From JBKPNX01 sp046732855 (GTDB lineage: Bacteria > Pseudomonadota > Alphaproteobacteria > Geminicoccales > Geminicoccaceae), in NCBI GenBank assembly GCA_046732855.1, contig JBKPNX010000018.1, positions 1-9,764 on the forward strand: DNA of 9,764 nt, read 5' to 3'. Below, one piece after another: positions 1 through 5,459 of the stretch (positions are counted from its first letter, which is position 1; each line of letters begins with the position of its first letter). The position numbers were made by a program, and so were the translations under genes. The notes under the pieces are model-generated. The model did no database searches. It was given only the letters and a program-made list of their open reading frames with translations, and had not been told where the DNA came from.

Positions 1-62
1 CTGCCGCGCTCGACCGCGCGCACGATCCTGAGCCGCAGGTCCATGGACATCGGTGCTGGCAT
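1..62 (-). CDS. IS630-family transposase, N-terminal fragment (cut by window edge)
   Basis: Reading leftwards from an ATG at 62, the first 20 codons give MPAPMSMDLRLRIVRAVERG. This matches the usual opening of rhizobial IS630-family transposases, a short MPAP-(L/M)-S-x-D-L-R stretch leading into the N-terminal helix-turn-helix that binds the element's ends. Only this start is in the window, so the DDE catalytic domain cannot be checked, nor whether the family's frequent two-frame arrangement applies. No strong Shine-Dalgarno is visible before the ATG. The call rests on remembered similarity over a very short stretch, so it is moderately sure. Confidence 0.6.
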   Translation of the reverse strand, partial: MPAPMSMDLRLRIVRAVERG

Positions 63-138
63 GGCAACATCTCGGCTGGTCTCAACCGTTATTGTCGAAT
101 CACAGGCGCCGATTCCACGCAATAGGAATATGCTCTAG
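1..138 (-). mobile_element. End of an IS630-like insertion sequence
   Basis: The transposase start (62) is preceded by a leader of about 75 bp that reaches a CTAG at 135-138. IS630-family elements insert at TA, often within CTAG, so the element's outer end probably lies at about 136-141. Reading leftwards, the sequence beyond that point (141 up to 177) continues the frame of the exported-protein gene in repeat copy 1, as expected if the element interrupted that gene. The other end is outside the window, so the terminal inverted repeats could not be compared and the boundary is an inference. Confidence 0.4.
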
Positions 139-176
139 ATAGTATTCGCACTCCTCCTCCGGCTTTGCTCCCTCCG

Positions 177-359
177 GCGAGCACGATTGTCATTGGATGT
201 TGTCGGGCAGGACGAGCCGCGCTTTCTCCGTGACCTGGGGCGGCGTCTTTTCTTGAGCAGACGCCGCGCTCGAACAGAGGACGCCACCCGCTGCCACGAC
301 GCCCATCCATGCTCGAGCCCGACGTTGGCGACCAAGTTGGCGAAGGTACTGCAGCTGCA
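177..359. repeat. 183-bp direct repeat, copy 1
   Basis: This segment matches 4127-4309 in the same orientation, without gaps. The only differences are at 190, 221, 229, 265, 287, 292 and 335, that is 176 of 183 identical (about 96%). It begins with GCGAGCACGATTG and ends with GCAGCTGCA. On the minus strand it carries the start of an exported-protein gene. The two copies flank the glycosyltransferase cassette. Within the signal-peptide frame, three of the five changes between the start at 306 and codon 38 are silent, which agrees with descent from a once functional gene. Confidence 0.95.
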
Positions 360-483
360 GCTGCATCGTACTGGGGCCGAGGCGCCGGTCACGGCAGCTG
401 GGCCGGAGCAAGTTCGCGGTGATTGTGGTCAAGGTCGAGCGTAGCTGGTCGCGGTGAAGGACCTTCGATAAAGGCACGCTCAT
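190..483 (-). CDS. Chimeric 97-residue ORF ending in a truncated exported-protein fragment
   Basis: The ATG at 481-483 has a near-perfect Shine-Dalgarno (AAGGAGG, 489-495, 5-nt spacing) and a promoter-like pair upstream, so this start is well supported. Residues 1-39 (MSVPLSKVLHRDQLRS...) match no family I recognise. From residue 40 the frame enters repeat copy 1: an Arg-rich n-region (RQRRARAW, 52-59), a hydrophobic stretch (60-75), an AASA cleavage-like site (73-76) and a short tail ending at LPDNIQ. The stop is TGA at 190-192, where repeat copy 2 has TGG (Trp). Past the stop the same frame stays open (QSCSPEGAKPEEECEYY) up to the IS630 edge, so the original gene was longer. I read this as an unknown leader fused to the head of a broken secreted-protein gene. 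The hydrophobic segment sits too far from the N-terminus for an ordinary signal peptide. Whether the product is made or has a role is unknown. Confidence 0.5.
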   Translation of the reverse strand: MSVPLSKVLHRDQLRSTLTTITANLLRPSCRDRRLGPSTMQLQLQYLRQLGRQRRARAWMGVVAAGGVLCSSAASAQEKTPPQVTEKARLVLPDNIQ

Positions 484-488
484 GGAAA

Positions 489-495
489 CCTCCTT
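489..495 (-). promoter_or_regulatory. Strong Shine-Dalgarno for the chimeric ORF
   Basis: AAGGAGG on the minus strand, 5 nt before the ATG at 483. It is among the best ribosome binding sites in the window and fixes the start of the 97-residue ORF. Confidence 0.75.
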
Positions 496-523
496 GGCAA
501 AATACCCCCGAATAGGATCGTCA

Positions 524-552
524 ATCTTATGCCCGTTCGGTGCCGGAGGCAA
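524..552 (-). promoter_or_regulatory. Sigma70-like promoter before the chimeric ORF
   Basis: On the minus strand there is TTGCCT (-35, 547-552), a 17-bp spacer, then TAAGAT (-10, 524-529). Each hexamer matches 4 of 6 consensus bases and the spacing is optimal. Transcription would start near 517 and give a leader of about 34 nt before the ATG at 483. It lies in the gap after the GT8-like gene, so the chimeric ORF would have its own promoter. Confidence 0.5.
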
Positions 553-598
553 GGTAAACCTGGATTCGCCACTTCCGAGTCGGGATTTCAGGCAACGG

Positions 599-1330
599 TC
601 ATATCTGCACCGTGCCGCGTGTCCCGTCGATGATTGCCAGCTCCCGTAACCAGACATCCGCCCAGGGGCCCTGCTCGTATCCCGGCATCGTCGGTATGCC
701 TAACGTGTAGTGAATCAGGTTTGGCCGAGCGGCGATATCGCCATCGATTCCCGCCAGATAATTCCATTCCAGCGGCAGATTGCCGATCTCGTCATCCTCG
801 AGCCAACAAAAGCGGTGCAGATCCCGGCCCGGCAGCGTATTGACCATTTCGATTGTCAGCTTGGAGTTGGCCGGGTGCCGGCGATTCCACAAACACACGG
901 AACTCCAGTTCTTTCGATCATAGATCGTCTGCGATTGGCCATCCATCTTCGTGTCTTCGACTGGAACGTGTGAGCGCTTGACTACCATGACCGCAAACCG
1001 GTCGTCGGAGAGCGCGAAGAGCTCGGCAGGGTCGGCCAGGAAGAGCATGTCGGCGAAATCGCAGAACAACACCCACTCGCTGTCGACCAGCCATGGCGTC
1101 AAGAACCGCGAGCAGGCAAAGCTCGTGCTCATCGGGGCGTTCGAGATCGGGCACCACAGCTGCCCATTCCGTTGCTCATGCGGCCTTCGGTAAAGGCCAT
1201 GGGTGCGCAGCGCCTGCTCGATCAGCGGGGTGAAGCGCAATGGCCCCGACGTGCGTCGAATCGCTGAGAACTGAGCGACCTGGAAGCCGACGATCTCCCT
1301 TGGCTCCCAGCCGCAAATCAGCTCAAGCAT
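599..1330 (-). CDS. GT8-like glycosyltransferase, 243 aa
   Basis: Predicted cytosolic nucleotide-sugar glycosyltransferase of the GT-A/GT8 type. The N-terminus (MLELICGWEPREIVGF) is the usual 'GxDPRE' opening of this group. The donor/metal-binding motif is DFADMLFLAD at 91-100, in place of the more common DCDML. Further on come MDGQ..YDRKNWSSVCLWN (129-149), LEDDEIG (177-183) and LPLEWN (185-190), and a late LIHYTLG (205-211) that supplies the typical metal-coordinating His. The start is chosen at ATG 1330 because GGGAGG (1336-1341) stands 5 nt upstream and the family's N-terminus begins there; an in-frame TTG at 1405 has no such support. It lies 96 bp after the 747-residue gene, same strand, probably one transcript for surface glycan synthesis. 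Acceptor and sugar cannot be told. Confidence 0.8.
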   Translation of the reverse strand: MLELICGWEPREIVGFQVAQFSAIRRTSGPLRFTPLIEQALRTHGLYRRPHEQRNGQLWCPISNAPMSTSFACSRFLTPWLVDSEWVLFCDFADMLFLADPAELFALSDDRFAVMVVKRSHVPVEDTKMDGQSQTIYDRKNWSSVCLWNRRHPANSKLTIEMVNTLPGRDLHRFCWLEDDEIGNLPLEWNYLAGIDGDIAARPNLIHYTLGIPTMPGYEQGPWADVWLRELAIIDGTRGTVQI

Positions 1331-1426
1331 GCGCGCCTCCCAACGGAACGGTGGCCTGATGACCACCTCTTTTAATCTGAATTGCCTGGCCTGACCAGAA
1401 CGCAACCGAGCCCCGACGACTAGCTC

Positions 1427-3670
1427 CTAGTGCGTCACTCGTTGCAACGTTAAGTGCCGCACCGCGCGTGCCAAGCGCCGCAATGGTTTGGTGATTCGCC
1501 AGCTCAGGGATTTTCGCATTCGTTTTACTTGCCGTTGAGCCAGTTCCAGGTCCCGGCGTAGTGCCGTAGCTTCGTTGATGAGCACTTCGGCGTCCTGACT
1601 AGCGGTGGTAGCTTCTTTCATGAGCACTTCTACCTGGCTACGAGCGGCGGCAGTCGCTGCCTCCAATTGCGCGCCGAGCTTTGATGCTTCAGCTCGCGCA
1701 CGCTGCACCTCAAGCCATTGTTGTTCCACCTCTGCTGTGAGCGACACAGCGGTTGCGAGCGCTACGTCCGGTTTGCCCACGATCGCCATCGGTTCGGCCA
1801 GCAGCCCCGCGAAATGCTCGTAGAAGCGAGCATCGAGGGCTTCGGCGTATGCCGCTCGAAAGAGGCGGGCCCGATGCCGCGCTTTAGACAGGGCATCTGA
1901 CCTGCCTACCAGCTCTGGTAACTGCTCCGCCGGCACGGCCTCTAAGTGATCGTACGTTTGCGGTTGCGCTCCATCGTAGACAATGACCGGCTTGTCCGAA
2001 ACGGCTCCATCCAGCGCTACAGTCGAAATGGGGGCTATTACCTGGTCGACGAGCGGGATGATTCGGTTCAGTGGAATGTCTGCTGCGACACAGCAGGTCT
2101 CGTCGAGAACGCGGACATTGTCGTACTGCAGATCAGAAAGGCCCTCTTCACCATGCGCCGGATGTGGCCGGATGAGAAACAGCGTCTCTGCGCGCATTTC
2201 AATCAGCCGACGCATGGCAGCATGAAAAGCCGCATCGACCTCTGATCTGGCCGAGCGGCCATACGCTCTTTTCGTCGCGAGAAGCGCGACCGATCCGAAC
2301 CTATCGCGCTGTATATCGAGCCGGACCGCTAAACCGTCGGGATGTATGGGCAACAGCTGGTCGGTGTAGCGCGGTGACCCAATACGGCGGACCTGGCCGG
2401 GATGAAATACACCCCAAGGCACGTCGACCGCGGCCAAGCGATGCCGATTCTGCTGCAGGATGCGCTCTTCGGCGGCTCCCCAATGCAAAACAGACTCGGA
2501 ACCAAAGGTCGCAATGCGTCCAGGAAAACTGCGCGGCCAGATACCATGCTGGAGAAGATACGTCCGACATCCATGCAGACGCGCGAGTGCGGAGATCTGC
2601 AGGCCGCAAATGTGATTGACGGCACATCCCGATTCAGCGGCGCTTATCATGGTGCTGCCAGCCAGCTCCAACCACGGTAGTTCCTCCGCCCGCTCGTAGA
2701 CGTGCGTGCATACACCATTCCTGGCCAGAAACGCTATGATGGCGCGGCGCTGGAGATCCCCAATGAAGTTAGGACGCAGGATAACCCGGACTGTGTGCCG
2801 GGGCAGCACATCAAGCAGGGCCCTGAGCAATGGGAACTCCTGTATGTGGTGCAGGCTAAGGAGGAACCTCGCGTTCTCGGGCGCCGGGAACTGCCGTCTC
2901 TTCTCCCGGCGGTAAGCCACATCGAGCAGTTCCTCTGTCTTCGCGCTTACCGCCACCCAGTCGGGCGCATCGGCTGTCTTCTCGAGAACAAGGAAACGGG
3001 GCTCGCCCTCGCCGATGTCGCCAAATAGATCGATGGCCCGCCAGCGATCGACCAGCAGATCGGCCGCATTCTGACCCGAGATCCGCCGGCCCGTAGCAGG
3101 CGCGAAGTGCGACGCAGGTAGCAGGCGGAAGCCCGCGATCTCGAATAGCCGAATCCAAGCGGAAAGCGGAAAGATCGATGCGTGGAAAAGATTATCGCGC
3201 GAACTCGGCCGTGTCGAAATTGAAACAACCAGCAGACGTGCCGTCACACCCGCAAGATTGCGCACTGCGGCGAAGACGTGTTCGCGGTCGACATGTTCAA
3301 GGACATCCAGGCAGGAAGTGACGTGCGGGGCGCCCCCAAAGGCGCGTTCGGCTTCCTGCCGAACCCGCGTGACGTCGGCCCCGGAGTAACGCGACAGATC
3401 GAAGCCGATGACCGGCCGGCCGGCCGGGGCGGCAATATCGGTCGTGAGCGCCCTGATTCCCAGGCCGTTTAGTGCCTCGGCAAGTCGTCCCTGGCCGCCG
3501 CTCACGTCCAGCAGTGCGCCGCCGCCGACCTCCCGGCAAAAGGATGCGAGGAGCGGCGGCAGAACACCGACGTCAAAGCTGGTGTGTGATCCGCGGCGGT
3601 CCCTGTAGCAGTTGTTGTACACCGCAGTGTAGTCAGTAACCGAAGCGTACAAGAGCCCTCTCACGCACAA
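1427..3670 (-). CDS. Methyltransferase / CDP-glycerol-transferase-like GT-B / coiled-coil fusion protein, about 747 aa
   Basis: Three parts are visible. Residues about 35-230 form a class I SAM methyltransferase: motif I LLDVSGGQGRLAEAL (53-67), acidic TDIAAP (77-82) and CLDVLEHV (120-127). Residues about 265-620 resemble the capsule/teichoic-type GT-B transferases related to CDP-glycerol glycerophosphotransferase: LLQHGIWPR (372-380), LIRPHP (499-504) and APISTVALDGA (546-556), the last marking the usual donor-binding Ser/Thr loop. Residues about 645-720 are a charged coiled coil ending in SLSWRITKPLRRL (721-733), a tail seen on many polysaccharide glycosyltransferases. The protein probably modifies and extends a cell-surface glycan on the inner face of the membrane; no transmembrane segment is seen. 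The start is uncertain: TTG 3670 and GTG 3664 are in frame and no good ribosome site precedes either. GC is lower than in the genes to the right. Confidence 0.8.
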   Translation of the reverse strand: MCVRGLLYASVTDYTAVYNNCYRDRRGSHTSFDVGVLPPLLASFCREVGGGALLDVSGGQGRLAEALNGLGIRALTTDIAAPAGRPVIGFDLSRYSGADVTRVRQEAERAFGGAPHVTSCLDVLEHVDREHVFAAVRNLAGVTARLLVVSISTRPSSRDNLFHASIFPLSAWIRLFEIAGFRLLPASHFAPATGRRISGQNAADLLVDRWRAIDLFGDIGEGEPRFLVLEKTADAPDWVAVSAKTEELLDVAYRREKRRQFPAPENARFLLSLHHIQEFPLLRALLDVLPRHTVRVILRPNFIGDLQRRAIIAFLARNGVCTHVYERAEELPWLELAGSTMISAAESGCAVNHICGLQISALARLHGCRTYLLQHGIWPRSFPGRIATFGSESVLHWGAAEERILQQNRHRLAAVDVPWGVFHPGQVRRIGSPRYTDQLLPIHPDGLAVRLDIQRDRFGSVALLATKRAYGRSARSEVDAAFHAAMRRLIEMRAETLFLIRPHPAHGEEGLSDLQYDNVRVLDETCCVAADIPLNRIIPLVDQVIAPISTVALDGAVSDKPVIVYDGAQPQTYDHLEAVPAEQLPELVGRSDALSKARHRARLFRAAYAEALDARFYEHFAGLLAEPMAIVGKPDVALATAVSLTAEVEQQWLEVQRARAEASKLGAQLEAATAAARSQVEVLMKEATTASQDAEVLINEATALRRDLELAQRQVKRMRKSLSWRITKPLRRLARAVRHLTLQRVTH
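1566..1649 (-). repeat. 14-residue tandem duplication in the coiled coil
   Basis: Two adjacent 42-bp units encode EVLMKEATTASQDA and EVLINEATALRRDL (residues 681-694 and 695-708 of the fusion protein). On the plus strand the block GTAGCTTC recurs 42 bp apart (1566 and 1608), each time followed by TGAGCACTTC. Fourteen residues are two heptads, so the duplication lengthens the coil without breaking its register. Confidence 0.7.
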
Positions 3671-4036
3671 ATGAGGCGGTATGCTGCGTCTTAAGAGACC
3701 AAAGAGCGAATGTCCACGCCTGCGCAGTTGGGGCGTTTCGGCCTTGCTCCATCTCGCAATACCAGCTCAAACAAACCACTGCCAAGGGCAGTGTGCCGGG
3801 CGCGTTGGCAGGGGACTATGATCAAGATCGCATGATTGTCGCAATGAAGTTATGGGAACTCCTTGGTTCCCGGATGAGATCAGGCTCACGCCCGTTCAGC
3901 CCGCCGGGGCAATCTCGATTCGCGCTTGGCGACGCCCGAACGACGGTTCGTGGATCGGCGCGCCGCTCGGACCGCCCGTCGGAGGCGCTGCGTTCTTGTC
4001 TGGGCTTTAGCCGAGGAGATCTGCCGGCTGCCTATT
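3671..4036. other. Non-coding gap upstream of the glycosyltransferase cassette
   Basis: No convincing gene is seen here on either strand. The short open frames lack ribosome sites and recognisable motifs. Two inverted repeats stand out: CTGCCAA/TTGGCAG (3779-3785 and 3805-3811, 19-nt loop) and GGGAAC/GTTCCC (3854-3859 and 3866-3871, 6-nt loop). The promoter of the minus-strand cassette should lie in the part nearest 3670, but I found no hexamer pair with proper spacing. The rest may be remnant DNA at the junction of the inserted cassette. Confidence 0.4.
3854..3871. repeat. Short perfect inverted repeat GGGAAC-N6-GTTCCC
   Basis: A 6-bp perfect stem with loop TCCTTG in the gap upstream of the cassette. 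It could be a small hairpin or a protein-binding site about 185 bp upstream of the fusion-protein start. No run of T follows on either strand, so a terminator is unlikely. Confidence 0.35.
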
Positions 4037-4310
4037 CTACTCCGTAACCATATGCTGATCTACTGGTTTCTCGAAGTACCGGTAGAACATGGCTCCTTCG
4101 GCTCCACAACGTTCCGCATGCACTTTGCGAGCACGATTGCCATTGGATGTTGTCGGGCAGGACGAGCCGCACTTTCTCGGTGACCTGGGGCGGCGTCTTT
4201 TCTTGAGCAGACGCAGCGCTCGAACAGAGGACGCCAACCGCCGCCACGACGCCCATCCATGCTCGAGCCCGACGTTGGCGACCACGTTGGCGAAGGTACT
4301 GCAGCTGCAC
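4037..4310 (-). pseudogene. Remnant of an exported-protein gene (repeat copy 2), internally deleted and frameshifted
   Basis: From a GTG at 4310 the minus strand encodes QLQYLRQRGRQRRARAW, then MGVVAAVGVLCSSAASA-QEK. This is a textbook signal peptide with a basic n-region, a hydrophobic core and an AxA cleavage site. The mature part starts QEKTPPQVTEKVRLVLPDNIQW, then homology to copy 1 ends at 4127. In another frame a sensible C-terminus follows, CGAEGAMFYRYFEKPVDQHMVTE, with stop TAG at 4037-4039. The simplest reading is one secreted-protein gene that lost its middle and its frame. The two ends vaguely resemble small cupin-fold proteins ('LP..I.W' near the start, 'EG..FF.Y' near the end), but I would not assign a function. 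Confidence 0.5.
4127..4309. repeat. 183-bp direct repeat, copy 2
   Basis: Counterpart of 177-359 with 7 single-base differences and no gaps. It ends 34 bp before the ATG of the acid-sugar kinase gene. Because the GTG start of the broken exported-protein gene lies at its right edge, divergent from the kinase, this copy may sit at the gene's original place and copy 1 may be the duplicate. Direction of copying is an inference. Confidence 0.95.
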
Positions 4311-4343
4311 GGATGGCGCCCTCGTGCTAGACTTGGGCGCTGC

Positions 4344-5450
4344 ATGACCAGCGTCCGCATCGTTGCCGACGATCTGACCGGGGCGCTCGACGCCGCGGCC
4401 CCGCTGGTCGGCGTGGCCGGTCCTCTGCTGGTGCTCTGGGACGAGAGCGCGGCCGGGACAACGCGCGGCAGCTTCGCTCTGGACACCGAGTCGCGCGACC
4501 GCGCGGTGCCGCCCGCGTCCTTGCTCGCGGCGCTGCGCGGCGCGGACCTCGCCTACAAGAAAATCGATTCGCTGCTGCGCGGCCGTACGGTCGACGAGAT
4601 CGCCGCATGTCTGGCAAGCGGCGAATTCGCGAGCGCGGTGATCGCGCCCGCGTTTCCGGCGCAGCAGCGCATCACGCAGGGCGGCCGCCAGCATTGGCGG
4701 CCGACCGCGACGGCCGCATGGCAGCCGGTCGAGGTCGAGCTCGTGGCGGAGTTGCGCCACCGCGGCCTGCCGATCCGCCATGCGCCGTCTGCCGACCGGA
4801 TCGCCGGACGGGGCTTTTTTCTGTGCGATGCCACTGACGAGGACGATCTTAGCGCGATCGTGCGGGCCGGCCTGGCTTTGCCGGAGCCGCTGCTCTGGAT
4901 CGGCACGGCCGGTCTGGCACGCGCGCTCGCCGGGCCAACGGCGCCCGTCGCCCCTGCCCCGCTCGCCGCCCCGCTTCTCCTGGTCATCGGCAGCCACCAC
5001 CCGGTGACGCTTGTCCAGGTCGCGCAGCTCGCCGCGCATATCCCAGCCGAGGCGCTGGTGACGATCCGGCTGGAGAGCACGGATCCCGCGGCAGCGGTCG
5101 AGCACCTCGCCGCCGCGCTCGCCTCCCACGGGCGCGCCGCCCTCGTGTTCGCGCTCCCCGATGGCACCGGCGCCGAGACCGCCAGGCCGCTGTTCGACCG
5201 TGTCTTGGCGCTCGCGATCGAGCGGGTGGCACCGCCCGGCTGCCTGATCGTGACCGGCGGCGCGACCCTGTTCCGCCTCGTGCGCGCGCTCGGCGTCCGC
5301 GCCCTGCTGGTGAGCGGCGAGCTGCTGCCCGGCATCGCGCTCTCGCGCCTCGCAGGCGGGCGCTGGCCCGGCGCGACCGTGCTGTCCAAATCCGGCGCTT
5401 TCGGTGCGCCCGATCTGCTCGTACGCTGGTGGGAGCTGGTTCAGTCGTAG
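4344..5450 (+). CDS. dtnK: Four-carbon acid-sugar kinase, DUF1537 family (D-threonate kinase-like), 368 aa
   Basis: ATP-dependent cytosolic kinase expected to phosphorylate a C4 sugar acid such as D-threonate or an erythronate. Family marks are VADDLTGALDAA (7-18, the DDxTGA substrate motif), YKKIDSLLRG (71-80, the K-x-DS-x-LRG motif), VIAPAFPAQQR (99-109), and in the nucleotide-binding half GTAGLARAL (187-195), VIGSHHPVT (214-222), IVTGGATLF (302-310) and LSKSGAFGAPD (347-357). The start at 4344 puts MTSVRIVADDLTG at the normal family N-terminus; the open frame further upstream is only repeat DNA. At 368 residues it is shorter than the usual 400-440. No Shine-Dalgarno is seen; TAGACT at 4328-4333 could be a -10 giving a nearly leaderless mRNA. 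Its stop overlaps the ribosome site of the pdxA2-like gene, indicating co-translation. The exact substrate is inferred from that partner. Confidence 0.8.
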   Translation: MTSVRIVADDLTGALDAAAPLVGVAGPLLVLWDESAAGTTRGSFALDTESRDRAVPPASLLAALRGADLAYKKIDSLLRGRTVDEIAACLASGEFASAVIAPAFPAQQRITQGGRQHWRPTATAAWQPVEVELVAELRHRGLPIRHAPSADRIAGRGFFLCDATDEDDLSAIVRAGLALPEPLLWIGTAGLARALAGPTAPVAPAPLAAPLLLVIGSHHPVTLVQVAQLAAHIPAEALVTIRLESTDPAAAVEHLAAALASHGRAALVFALPDGTGAETARPLFDRVLALAIERVAPPGCLIVTGGATLFRLVRALGVRALLVSGELLPGIALSRLAGGRWPGATVLSKSGAFGAPDLLVRWWELVQS

Positions 5451-5454
5451 GAGG
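5449..5454 (+). promoter_or_regulatory. Shine-Dalgarno that fixes the GTG start of the pdxA2-like gene
   Basis: AGGAGG overlaps the TAG stop of the kinase (5448-5450) and lies 5 nt before GTG 5460. It decides the non-ATG start and ties the two genes together by translation. Confidence 0.8.
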
Positions 5455-5459
5455 CGCTC

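Noticed and set aside
3779..3811. CTGCCAA/TTGGCAG inverted repeat as a terminator
   Set aside because: The 19-nt loop and lack of a T run make a terminator unlikely, and no gene ends just before it. It is recorded only in the gap description.
177..4309. CRISPR array or phage attachment sites as the meaning of the repeats
   Set aside because: Only two long copies nearly 4 kb apart, derived from a coding sequence; no integrase, tRNA or spacer pattern is present.
4089..4343. N-terminal extension of the kinase back to 4089
   Set aside because: The added residues are the plus-strand reading of the repeat. The kinase family N-terminus begins at ATG 4344, and the repeat codes on the other strand.
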